The notes beneath the pieces were generated by a model, which saw only the letters and a program-made list of their open reading frames with translations, was not told the origin of the DNA and did not search any database. Positions 6,295 through 14,227 of a stretch of 29,176 nt of DNA are shown here, piece after piece. Numbering within the stretch: the stretch's first letter is position 1; each line of letters starts with the position of its first letter. The stretch is from JAPLDP01 sp964628285 (lineage in GTDB: Bacteria; Bacteroidota; Bacteroidia; Bacteroidales; JAGONC01): NCBI GenBank assembly GCA_964628285.1, contig CAZVNP010000042.1, positions 1 to 29,176 of the forward strand, given 5' to 3'. The translations under genes were made by a program, and so were the position numbers.

Positions 6295-8654
6295 CAGTTG
6301 GTCCAGTTAAAAACGGGGCAGTGAAATATTACTGTCCCATGAGATGCGAAGGCGACAAGCTTTACGATGCTCCCGGGTTCTGTCCTGTGTGTCACATGAA
6401 ACTCATACCTCTCGAAGAAGGCGGAGAAGAGGGCGAGCACGGTGATCATCCGGGGCACGGCATGACGGCGGTGCCTCACGGGCACATGGCTGCACCGTCG
6501 CCATCTCACCATGACAGTGCCGGTAGGCATAAAAAAGAGAGCAAGAGGGTATACTCATGCCCCATGCACCCCGAGGTCAAGAGCGACAGACCCGGCACAT
6601 GCCCCAAATGCGGCATGGATCTGATAGCTGAAACGGGTACGCCGGCAGAGGAAGAGAACAGAGCCTACAGGAAAATGCTGCAGCGCTTCGTGGTAGCGGT
6701 GGCCTTTACTCTCCCTGTGTTTCTCATCGCCATGGCAGGGATGATCAAAACCATCCATTTGGAGAGCGTCATGCCTGTAAGAGCCTGGCACTGGATTGAG
6801 GGGGTGCTGGCCCTGCCTGTCATTATTTATGCCGGCGGCGAGTTCTTCAAACGCGGCTGGAGCTCCGTCATCAGACGGTCGCCCAATATGTGGACACTGA
6901 TATCGCTGGGCGTGGCTGTTTCATTTCTCTTCAGTGTCATAGCCCTGGTTTTTCCGGGTATTTTCCCGCCCCAGTTCAAAGATACCAACGGCAATGTGGG
7001 GTTGTATTTTGAAGCGTCCACCGTCATCCTCACCCTGGTATTGCTGGGGCAGGTTCTGGAATTGAGGGCGCACTCCCGGACCAACTCAGCCATCAGGGCG
7101 CTCCTCGATCTTGTCCCTCCGGTGGCCATCCTCGTCAAGGATGGTAAGGAGACAGAAGTGCCACTTGACGAAGTGGAGGCCGGCAACATGCTGAAAGTAA
7201 AACCAGGAGGTAAAATACCTGTCGATGGTATCATAAGTGAAGGCCATGCCGTGGTCGACGAAAGTATGATCACGGGAGAGCCCATCCCTGTTGACAAGGT
7301 TACAGGCGACAGGGTGACAGGTGGCACTATTAACGGCAATACTGTGTTCATCATGAAAGCTGAGAAGGTGGGCAAAGACACTTTGTTATCGCAGATCGTC
7401 GATATGGTGAACGAGGCGAGCCACTCACGTGCGCCCATACAGAATCTGGCCGACAAGGTATCGGGATATTTTGTCCCCATCGTGGTGGGAGTGGCTGTTG
7501 TCACCTTTATCATCTGGGCTTTATGGGGTCCGGCGCCGGCTTATGTGTATGCCTTCGTCAACGCCGTCTCGGTGCTTATCATCGCCTGTCCCTGTGCTCT
7601 GGGCCTGGCCACACCCATGTCGGTGATGGTCGGTACGGGCCGTGCCGCACAATCGGGCGTGCTGGTGAAAGACGCCAAGGTGATCGAGCAGATGACGAAA
7701 ATAAACACCCTGATCATCGATAAGACAGGCACCCTCACCGAAGGTAAGCCGTCACTCAAGACTTACCGGTCTTTTAACGGGATGAGTGACGATGATGTAT
7801 TACGAATCGCTTCCTCGCTGGAAGCCAACAGCGAGCATCCCATTGCAACGGCTGTCGTGAGGGGCGCCCACAGGAAAAAAATATATCCTGAAAAAGTAGT
7901 GCAGTTCGAATCGATCACAGGTAAAGGTGTCAGTGCCGTTTATCAGGGTAAGAAAGTGAGCCTGGGCAATCACCGTATGATGGAGGAACATGCGGCCATC
8001 ATCCCTGCCGACAAGGTAAAAATGATTGACGAGATGCAGAAGGCAGGCGAAACGGTGATGTACCTCATCGTGGACGGCAGCGTTGCGGGCGTCGTTAGTG
8101 TTGCCGACACGATCAAGGAAACCTCTTATAACGCTGTCAGGTCATTGCAGAAAATGGAGATAGAGGTTCATATGCTTACCGGTGATAATGAACTTACTGC
8201 GGAGGCTGTCGCCCGTGAGTTAAAACTCGACGGATACAGGGCAGGATGTCTTCCCGAGGATAAGTATAATGCGGTAAAAGCGTGGCAGGATAAAGGGAAG
8301 ATAGTGGCCATGGCCGGCGACGGTATCAACGACGCTCCTGCCCTGGCTCTTGCCAATGTCGGAATAGCTATGGGCGCCGGCACTGATATAGCCAAGCAGA
8401 GCGCTTCCATCACCCTCGTCAAGGGTGACCTGAACGGCATCGTCAGAGCCCGCGAGCTGAGCGGTGCCGTCATGCATAATATCCGTCAGAACCTGTTCTT
8501 CGCCTTCATATACAACACCATCGGCATCCCTATTGCCGCCGGTGTCCTCTTCCCCTTGTTCGGCCTGCTGCTCAGTCCCATGATAGCTGCCACCGCCATG
8601 AGCTTCAGCTCCGTATCGGTGATATCAAACGCCTTGCGCCTGCGCAGGAAATGA
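6291..8654 (+). CDS. copA: Cu(I)-exporting P1B-type ATPase with two N-terminal heavy-metal-binding motifs
   Basis: ATP-driven export of Cu(I) (perhaps Ag(I)) across the inner membrane. Instead of the usual HMA domains, the N-terminus has two short metal-binding motifs, YYCPMRCEG...CPVCHMKL and YSCPMHPEV...CPKCGMDL, joined by a His-rich linker. Catalytic landmarks are all present: TGE in MITGEPIPV, CPC at residues 433-435 in IIACPCALGLATP, phosphorylation site DKTGTLTEG (Asp477), the SEHP motif and GDGINDAP (676-683). The seventh helix carries YN and the eighth MSFSS, the Cu(I)-type (P1B-1) transport ligands. At 787 residues it is a normal length. It is the last gene of the cassette, coupled to the SHOCT gene, and ends 5 bp from the converging HEAT gene. 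Confidence 0.95.
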   Translation: MTVGPVKNGAVKYYCPMRCEGDKLYDAPGFCPVCHMKLIPLEEGGEEGEHGDHPGHGMTAVPHGHMAAPSPSHHDSAGRHKKESKRVYSCPMHPEVKSDRPGTCPKCGMDLIAETGTPAEEENRAYRKMLQRFVVAVAFTLPVFLIAMAGMIKTIHLESVMPVRAWHWIEGVLALPVIIYAGGEFFKRGWSSVIRRSPNMWTLISLGVAVSFLFSVIALVFPGIFPPQFKDTNGNVGLYFEASTVILTLVLLGQVLELRAHSRTNSAIRALLDLVPPVAILVKDGKETEVPLDEVEAGNMLKVKPGGKIPVDGIISEGHAVVDESMITGEPIPVDKVTGDRVTGGTINGNTVFIMKAEKVGKDTLLSQIVDMVNEASHSRAPIQNLADKVSGYFVPIVVGVAVVTFIIWALWGPAPAYVYAFVNAVSVLIIACPCALGLATPMSVMVGTGRAAQSGVLVKDAKVIEQMTKINTLIIDKTGTLTEGKPSLKTYRSFNGMSDDDVLRIASSLEANSEHPIATAVVRGAHRKKIYPEKVVQFESITGKGVSAVYQGKKVSLGNHRMMEEHAAIIPADKVKMIDEMQKAGETVMYLIVDGSVAGVVSVADTIKETSYNAVRSLQKMEIEVHMLTGDNELTAEAVARELKLDGYRAGCLPEDKYNAVKAWQDKGKIVAMAGDGINDAPALALANVGIAMGAGTDIAKQSASITLVKGDLNGIVRARELSGAVMHNIRQNLFFAFIYNTIGIPIAAGVLFPLFGLLLSPMIAATAMSFSSVSVISNALRLRRK

Positions 8655-8659
8655 AAACA

Positions 8660-9193
8660 TCATTTAAAGCTTCTTCCTAAAGCTTTCGAGACCTCGACAG
8701 AAATCATTTCCCCCGATTCAAGCCGATTACTCAGAGAATGCATTAAAGTGCCCAGTTCCTTCTTTTCTTTTGCATTCAGCAGATGATTCAAAACATGATG
8801 AGCACCCACCCGGAGGTAAACGGACTGGTTTTTATTGATGACAATATGCAATAAAGGGACAATGCTCCGCCGGCCAATTTTTATCAGCCCTTCGGCAGCG
8901 ATCCACCGGATGTCACTTTCATTGTCTTCAAGCAATTCAAGCAAGACAGGCATGGACCGTCTGCTGCCTGTCAGCTCGATGATCTTGGCGGCTTCCCAAC
9001 GCAGTACCCTGTTCTTTGACGCTAAAAGCCTGTAGATCTGCGGCAAGACATCCTTTCCCATCACCATCAGGGTCTCCCTGGCCTTTTTACGTGTGAGGGT
9101 GTCGGAATCGATCAATCCCGGGATGTGGGCTGCCACATGTTCATTAAAAGTTGCAAGATCGATGTCTAATTCAACAGGATCAGGTGTTTTCAT
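8660..9193 (-). CDS. HEAT-repeat protein
   Basis: A 177-residue soluble protein made of about four HEAT/PBS-lyase-like helical repeats. Recurring units include LRWEAAKIIELTGSRRSMPV, IRWIAAEGLIKIGRRSIVPL and LRVGAHHVLNHLL. There is no signal peptide or membrane segment. Such repeats form protein-binding solenoids; no partner or catalytic role can be read. A possible small gene overlaps its start by 14 bp upstream. Its 3' end meets that of the copper ATPase with a 5-bp gap, so it is unlikely to belong to the copper operon. Confidence 0.8.
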   Translation of the reverse strand: MKTPDPVELDIDLATFNEHVAAHIPGLIDSDTLTRKKARETLMVMGKDVLPQIYRLLASKNRVLRWEAAKIIELTGSRRSMPVLLELLEDNESDIRWIAAEGLIKIGRRSIVPLLHIVINKNQSVYLRVGAHHVLNHLLNAKEKKELGTLMHSLSNRLESGEMISVEVSKALGRSFK

Positions 9194-9344
9194 AAAAAAT
9201 GATTGTAACGGTAAGTAACAACATAGCGGCTCTGAATGGTTGAAGCCGCCGGCCGGTCATAGTGGCATCGAGCAGCTTCATTTCCCTCGCCAGACGTACT
9301 TCCGCTTCAAACTTTTTCAAATCGGGCAGTTTATAATTAATCAT
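9180..9344 (-). CDS. Possible small protein upstream of the HEAT-repeat gene (54 aa)
   Basis: An ATG-started frame of 54 codons begins MINYKLPDLKKFEAEVRLAR and ends in a hydrophobic stretch (AAMLLLTVTIIFY) before a stop that overlaps the HEAT gene start by 14 bp. The mix of a charged amphipathic helix with a C-terminal membrane-like segment and the stop/start overlap fit a coupled small gene. There is no clear Shine-Dalgarno sequence, and no family is recognised. It may be spurious. Confidence 0.4.
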   Translation of the reverse strand: MINYKLPDLKKFEAEVRLAREMKLLDATMTGRRLQPFRAAMLLLTVTIIFYENT

Positions 9345-9543
9345 TTTCAACGAATGACGTTGTAAATTTAAGCCGGCCGACAGGAAATTGCAAACAATAC
9401 CCTTTGCAGTTTGTTTCGCAAAAAAGATGTTATTCCATGCCTTATGTCAGTAATACCGGTTATTTTGTAACAATGGATGAGGATGTTTTGTTTTTTATCC
9501 CGATTATTTATAATTTTAAACAGTGAAACAATCTCCAATATCC

Positions 9544-10899
9544 ATGGACCGTAAAAAAAACAAAACCTTCTGGGTGATCATCATCCTGATGATTGTACTT
9601 GTCGCGATACTCTATCTCACCACTTATAAGAAAACCAATTATCAGATCGTCAGGTTGAAAGGAGCGGAATCGTATGCCAACTATTCAAAATCCAATGTCA
9701 CCTGGTGGGCCGGGAATACAGCCGACAGCTTGTCGGCATTGCCCGTGTTCGATAAAGATCTCATTTACATGATGAAGGGTGATGATTTCACGTACAGATA
9801 TTTAATGACCGATGGCCGTGACCTGAAATTCAACATGGAGGGATTCAAATATTTTTTAAACGGTCATCTGATCGCCATTAATATAGACGAATCGGAACGT
9901 TTGCGAGAGTGGCTGGAGCATCTTGATGCCCGGGAGATAAAAGACCTGCGGTCGCTTTATATCAGCGGCGATATACCGGATGATTACGTCAACTACCTCA
10001 GCGAAATAGCGGTCACCAAACCCCGTCTGGGAATCATTCTCGGCGGCAACAGCCTGAATGCGGATAAGTTATTTGACATTTTTGATCCTGAATGGCTCTT
10101 CGCACCCGGTTTTACCCTGGACAACAAACTCCTGGATAAGATCTTACAATCTAAGCATCTGGATCTGATATGCATGAACATCAACACACTGGATGAGCTG
10201 AACAGATTGTCCGTTCTTCCCGATCTCAGGACCCTGATGATCTATGACATGCGACAACCTGCCGATGGCGAGACCCTCGAACTGAATGATCATTTGGAGT
10301 CACTTACCTTAATAAAAGCAGGGATTAAGAATCTCGATTTTCTGCGGCATTCTTCTTTTCTCAAAGAGCTCTATTGCTTCGGATGCGACTCGTTGACCGA
10401 TATCAGCCTCTTACGTGATATTAATACCCTGAGGTTTCTGAGTTTTGCCATGTGTGACAGCCTGACCGATATCACGGTGGTCAACCGCATACCTTCGCTA
10501 TTATGGTTTTCATTTCCTGTTAAAACGAGGCAGGATGCTTTTAAAGCCTTCTTCCCCGCGCATAAGGATATCAGGGTCATCGAGCTGACCGGCTGCATTA
10601 ACATCCATGACCTTCAACCCTTAAAGACCTTAAAGCACCTCAGGGGTCTGATCATTTCGGGTATGGAGCCGGATACGACCGCCTTGCCTGTGATGAAGAA
10701 CCTGAATTACCTGTCTTTGCCTGATAAATACCTTGAGAGCGATTCGACGCGTCTTGCCCGGCTGCATGCCACCATGCCTTTCACAACGGTCATTCCCAAC
10801 AGCGTGGGCGGGCTGTGCCTCGGATCGGGGCGGTTGTTGCTTTTTATCCCGTTGCTGGTGCTTGTGGGAGTGATCTTTATTCTCATCAGAAGAAGATGA
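9544..10899 (+). CDS. Membrane-anchored leucine-rich-repeat-like protein
   Basis: About 451 residues from ATG 9544; an in-frame GTG at 9523 would add seven residues and neither start has a clear ribosome binding site. It has an N-terminal membrane helix (TFWVIIILMIVLVAILYLTT), about 400 residues outside the membrane, and a C-terminal helix (LLLFIPLLVLVGVIFILI) ending in Arg residues. The middle carries irregular leucine-rich repeats with a recurrent CDSLTDIS/CDSLTDIT unit (bases about 10384-10480) and LxxLxL spacing. No enzyme motif was seen. LRR domains usually bind proteins; the predicted topology puts this one in the periplasm. Its stop overlaps the start of the CPBP protease (ATGA), suggesting a functional pair. 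Confidence 0.72.
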   Translation: MDRKKNKTFWVIIILMIVLVAILYLTTYKKTNYQIVRLKGAESYANYSKSNVTWWAGNTADSLSALPVFDKDLIYMMKGDDFTYRYLMTDGRDLKFNMEGFKYFLNGHLIAINIDESERLREWLEHLDAREIKDLRSLYISGDIPDDYVNYLSEIAVTKPRLGIILGGNSLNADKLFDIFDPEWLFAPGFTLDNKLLDKILQSKHLDLICMNINTLDELNRLSVLPDLRTLMIYDMRQPADGETLELNDHLESLTLIKAGIKNLDFLRHSSFLKELYCFGCDSLTDISLLRDINTLRFLSFAMCDSLTDITVVNRIPSLLWFSFPVKTRQDAFKAFFPAHKDIRVIELTGCINIHDLQPLKTLKHLRGLIISGMEPDTTALPVMKNLNYLSLPDKYLESDSTRLARLHATMPFTTVIPNSVGGLCLGSGRLLLFIPLLVLVGVIFILIRRR

Positions 10900-11564
10900 T
10901 CATAATTCGTGACATCCTGACAAAACCTGGCAGATCAAAGTTATCGGTGGCCGTTGAATCCGTTTTATTTCTGGGCGGTCTGTTGTCATTCATCTGGTTC
11001 CCGCTCCATTCACATTTTTCTTTTCCATGGGGGTTATCCTTTCTGATTGTTCCGGCATTGATAGTGGGTATCTATATCCGCTCTCTCAGGGATTTTCTCA
11101 CTGTCTTCGATATTCGGGCCATCACCCGTAGAACGGAAATGTATCTGCCCGTGGTTTTCCTGACAGGGCTGCTTCTTGGCATGCTCTATCGCGAATACAT
11201 CCACCTGCCGGTATTCCCGTCGAAGCTGACATCATTTGCCGTGACGGCCGCCGCCATCGGGGCGGTTGAAGAACTGTTATTCCGCGGTTTCCTTCAGGCA
11301 CAGCTCAGGAAGATAAACGTAACCGCATCGGTGGTGCTGGCCACAGCGGCTCACACGGCATATAAAGTGACCTTGTTTGCGGCACTGCAAAGCGTCTTTA
11401 AGACCGACTTTGTTTTTTTGCTTATCTGGACGTTCCTCAGCGGATTGATCTTCGGCGTCATCAAGGAATATTCGCGCAATGTCATCTTCCCCGCCACCGG
11501 ACATGTTGTGTTCGATCTGATAGTTTATGGCGGCAGCACGCTGACTCCCTGGTGGGTGTGGTAA
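10896..11564 (+). CDS. CPBP-family intramembrane metalloprotease
   Basis: A 222-residue multi-spanning membrane protein of the CPBP (Abi/CAAX-protease-like, Rce1-related) family. The catalytic layout is complete: EELLFRG (Glu125, Glu126, Arg130), a His in AAHTAYK (His153) and HVVFD (His203, Asp207). ATG 10896 is chosen because it overlaps the upstream stop as ATGA and follows AGAAGA; the open frame extends 81 bp further upstream inside the LRR gene but with unlikely coding. Prokaryotic members cleave or process membrane substrates or protect against bacteriocins; the substrate here is unknown. Coupling to the LRR membrane protein suggests that protein could be partner or substrate (inference). 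Confidence 0.88.
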   Translation: MIIIRDILTKPGRSKLSVAVESVLFLGGLLSFIWFPLHSHFSFPWGLSFLIVPALIVGIYIRSLRDFLTVFDIRAITRRTEMYLPVVFLTGLLLGMLYREYIHLPVFPSKLTSFAVTAAAIGAVEELLFRGFLQAQLRKINVTASVVLATAAHTAYKVTLFAALQSVFKTDFVFLLIWTFLSGLIFGVIKEYSRNVIFPATGHVVFDLIVYGGSTLTPWWVW

Positions 11565-11572
11565 AAGCTCAA

Positions 11573-11616
11573 TTCCCGCTTCCGGAAAAAGCATGACGAT
11601 GCCGGCCTGCCGGGAA
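11573..11616. terminator. Possible bidirectional terminator hairpin
   Basis: TTCCCG-CTT-CCGG (11573-11585) can pair with CCGG-CCTG-CGGGAA-like sequence (11602-11616), giving a 6+4-bp stem with internal loop. It sits between the converging protease and ABC permease genes. There is no strong T-run, so confidence is low. Confidence 0.3.
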
Positions 11617-11629
11617 GAAAGTGATGTGC

Positions 11630-12772
11630 TCAATGCCATCTGAAGATCCGGAGTCCGGCAAAAAAGAACACCACACCTATGGCGAAAAGAATGAGGGAAG
11701 GCAACGCTATGCCTGCAAAGCCTGCACCTTCGATGAAAATGCCTCTCAATCCATCGGCGAGGATGGTGAGAGGCAGTTTTTTTATTACCGGAATGGCCCA
11801 ATCGGGGAAGTTATGATAGCTGAAAAAGATACCGGAGAGAACCATCATCGGGATGACCACCACATTAATATAGCCGTTGCCTATCTCGGTGTTGGCCGTG
11901 CGGGATGAAATAAAAATGGCAATCCCTGCAAAAGCAATGTTTCCGGCAAGGAAAACAACCAGCAGGGCGGCGACGCTGCCCTGAATGGTGATGCCGAAAA
12001 CAATGGCGGCAAAAAGAAAGAGCATGGCCGACTCAATGAAATTCATGCCTCCCCTCACGGTGACCATCGAAATAAGAAAATGGGATTTTTTCATGGGCGT
12101 GGCGACCATGCGCCGCAGTAATTTCTTGGACCGTTTTTCAATGATCGTATAACTCAGTCCCCACATGGTCGACATCATCACCCCCATGGCGATAAGGCCG
12201 GGCACCAGGAAATCAATGTAACGTGTGCCGCTGACGGTGAGCGGGGCGACATTGTCATTGCTCTGGCTGATGACCGATCCACCGGGGCCGATGATCCGCG
12301 AGAGCTTGAGATAGGTCAGTTGCGCATCGGGGTTGAGTGGATCAAAATGGTACCTGATACTGTCGTCCTGCTCCGTCATCACCACGCTCAGATTACCACG
12401 TTTTAAAAGCACCATGGCCTGCTGCCACGTGGTTTTGCGGAATAAAAAGGTGGTGTTGCCCATTTTCTCGTCAGGGATGGTGATCTTATACAGAGTCGTG
12501 GTGTCGCGCAGTGCCTGGGTCACGGTGGTATGTTTAAGGAAATCGTCTATCAAATGATTTTGGGGTGGCACTGTATACTGTCCCGTGGTGGCTTCGACGA
12601 TGGCTATGTTGCTGACCACGTTGGCTTTCTGGGTGAAGGCTATGCCCAATCCAAGCGACATGAGCATGGGAAAGACGATGCCCCAGAACAGCACGCCCGG
12701 TTCGCGGATGGTCTCCCAGAAATAGGCGGAGATAAGCTGAAACAGCTGTTTATATTGGATGATCTTATTCAT
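11630..12772 (-). CDS. ABC-2-type transporter permease
   Basis: A 380-residue membrane subunit of an ABC exporter. An N-terminal helix (GVLFWGIVFPMLMSLGLGIAF) is followed by about 130 extracytoplasmic residues, then five more helices from PGLIAMGVMMSTMWGLSYTI to SLILFAIGVVFFFAGLRIF, the ABC-2/NatB-DrrB layout. The RSKKLLRRMVATPM segment after the second helix is typical for contact with the ATPase. Its start overlaps the ATPase gene by 8 bp. The substrate cannot be told; related pairs export drugs, sodium or lipids-linked compounds. Confidence 0.9.
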   Translation of the reverse strand: MNKIIQYKQLFQLISAYFWETIREPGVLFWGIVFPMLMSLGLGIAFTQKANVVSNIAIVEATTGQYTVPPQNHLIDDFLKHTTVTQALRDTTTLYKITIPDEKMGNTTFLFRKTTWQQAMVLLKRGNLSVVMTEQDDSIRYHFDPLNPDAQLTYLKLSRIIGPGGSVISQSNDNVAPLTVSGTRYIDFLVPGLIAMGVMMSTMWGLSYTIIEKRSKKLLRRMVATPMKKSHFLISMVTVRGGMNFIESAMLFLFAAIVFGITIQGSVAALLVVFLAGNIAFAGIAIFISSRTANTEIGNGYINVVVIPMMVLSGIFFSYHNFPDWAIPVIKKLPLTILADGLRGIFIEGAGFAGIALPSLILFAIGVVFFFAGLRIFRWH

Positions 12773-13700
12773 GCAGATGCCGGCCGGTTAGTGAGATGAA
12801 CAAGTCGTCGAGGGTTTTCCTGCGGCATTCCAGGTGCCTGAGGTGCGCTCCCCTGTGTTTTAAAAATTCCAGAAAACCAGGCAGGTCGGCTTCGACCTGA
12901 TGAAGGGTCAGCAAACCTTTTTGTGTCGCCGGATCCCAGTGATACGAAAACGGTGATTCATGTTGCAGGGTTTCAGGAGAAGGGCTATCGTCGCGGAAGG
13001 AGAACTCGATGGTTGTAAATTCATCGTCCTCTAAGAGCAGCTGGTTCAGGGTGCCCTCCCTGAGGATGTTGCCATAGTCCATAATGATGATGTAATCGCA
13101 CAGGCGTTCGGCCTCTTCCATATAATGGGTGGTGAGGATGAGCGAGGTCTTGGATTGCTCCTTGAGCCTCAGGAGTATGGACCACACCTCGCGCCGAGCA
13201 TTGGGATCCAGACCGGTGGTGGGCTCGTCGAGCAGCAGTATCCTGGGATTGTTGAGCAGGGCCAGCCCCAGCGCCAGCCGTTGCCGTTGTCCTCCCGACA
13301 GATGCATGACATACGCTTTTCTTTTGTCCTCCAGCCCCACCAGTTCGATGACCATGGCGGCCCTGTCCTGCCCCAGCCCGAAAAAACTGGCAAAAAGACG
13401 CAGCGTCTCCCATACCGTCAGCCTCTCGACAAAACGTGTCTCCTGCAACGATAAACCGATGACACGGTGCAGCTCATCCTCATGACCCTGCCAGTGTTTT
13501 CCAAGGATCAGAACCTCCCCCTTGTCGGGTTTCTGTATCCCTTCGATCATCTCCACCAGCGTTGTCTTACCCGCACCGTTGGGACCCAGAATGGCGACGA
13601 ACTGACCCTGCCCGATGCGCAGGGTCACATTCTTCACCGCCTGTACGGTCTTGAACGATTTGCTGACATTCTTCACCTCTATGACCGGCGAGCTGTTCAT
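12765..13700 (-). CDS. ABC transporter ATP-binding protein
   Basis: A 311-residue nucleotide-binding subunit partnering the ABC-2 permease encoded immediately after it. Walker A is GPNGAGKTT (residues 39-47), signature LSGGQRQRLALG (about 134-145), Walker B ILLLDEPTTGLD, and the switch His lies in LILTTHYMEEAERL. A C-terminal extension of about 90 residues after LREGTLNQL is as in DrrA/NatA/CcmA-type exporters. The gene is first in its operon; upstream lies a candidate TATTTTCG -7 element (complement of 13778-13785) and then a palindromic element. Confidence 0.93.
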   Translation of the reverse strand: MNSSPVIEVKNVSKSFKTVQAVKNVTLRIGQGQFVAILGPNGAGKTTLVEMIEGIQKPDKGEVLILGKHWQGHEDELHRVIGLSLQETRFVERLTVWETLRLFASFFGLGQDRAAMVIELVGLEDKRKAYVMHLSGGQRQRLALGLALLNNPRILLLDEPTTGLDPNARREVWSILLRLKEQSKTSLILTTHYMEEAERLCDYIIIMDYGNILREGTLNQLLLEDDEFTTIEFSFRDDSPSPETLQHESPFSYHWDPATQKGLLTLHQVEADLPGFLEFLKHRGAHLRHLECRRKTLDDLFISLTGRHLHE

Positions 13701-13800
13701 GATTGTTTTATTGTTGAATGATTGATTGTTATGTAAGAGTTATAACAATCAAAAGCATGAATTGGTCAAAGAAGGAGCGAAAATAGTGAAAAGTGCGATT

Positions 13801-14148
13801 AAAACCTCACCCCCGACCCCTCTCCTTAAAAGGAGAGGGGCGTTGTGTTGCCATGCCTTCACCTGGGGCTTCACCCCGGGCTGTTGATTGCCGCCTTTCA
13901 GGCGACACCATGATGTTCCAATTCAAACGTCGAAAATGAAAAGTCGTATCTCATCCAATTATATTATTATCGATATATAACTAAGCCCCGAAGGTGCGAC
14001 ATGATTACAGTCCGCGGTGATCATTCCCTGCTATAATCATGTCATTTTTTGGGGATTGTCGCATATAAAATGCGGACCGAAAGAAATCCCGAATCAGTAA
14101 ATCATTCCCCCTCTCCTTCCAGGAGAGGGGGTTAGGGGGTGAGGTTTT
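13801..14148. repeat. Composite palindromic (MITE/REP-like) element
   Basis: This fills most of the 527-bp gene-free stretch 13701-14227. Ends are perfect 14-bp inverted repeats, AAAACCTCACCCCC (13801-13814) and its complement (14135-14148). Next to each lies a hairpin of CCCCTCTCCTT type (13817-13840 and 14107-14131). Inside are CCTGGGG-CTTCA-CCCCGGG (13862-13880), CGCC-TTTCA-GGCG (13892-13904), GACATGATTA (13998-14007) with TAATCATGTC (14034-14043), and GTCCGC (14010-14015) with GCGGAC (14072-14077). No open reading frame or transposase is inside. Palindromes of this flavour are common between genes in Bacteroidota; mobilisation in trans is inference. Confidence 0.75.
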
Positions 14149-14170
14149 GTAATTTGTGATTTATTTTGTA

Positions 14171-14199
14171 TTTGTGATTTGTGATTTTCCGTAATTTCG
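14171..14199 (+). promoter_or_regulatory. Candidate promoter of the EF-G gene
   Basis: TTTG (14171-14174) is followed after 17 bp by TAATTTCG (14192-14199), a one-mismatch fit to the Bacteroidota -33/-7 pattern (TTTG, TAnnTTTG). It lies 28 bp before ATG 14228. The flank 14150-14190 holds three copies of a TTTGTGATTT-like direct repeat. Confidence 0.55.
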
Positions 14200-14227
14200 C
14201 GCCCTTTATCTCAATACTCAAACCGGA

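Noticed and set aside
6827..7513. Long open frame of 228 codons on the - strand within the copper ATPase gene
   Set aside because: Composition is Ser/Thr/Pro-rich with no family resemblance, and the + strand holds clearly conserved ATPase motifs over the same bases.
10815..10895. 27-codon upstream extension of the CPBP protease
   Set aside because: It lies within the LRR gene in another frame, whereas ATG 10896 makes a standard ATGA overlap and follows a purine-rich stretch.
13021..13485. Several overlapping frames of over 100 codons on both strands within the ABC ATPase gene
   Set aside because: They are shadows of a GC-rich gene whose Walker A, signature and Walker B motifs are in the accepted frame.
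13801..14148. CRISPR-like array in the repeat-rich intergenic region
   Set aside because: Repeats are inverted, of different sequence and irregular spacing; there are no regularly spaced direct repeats or cas genes.
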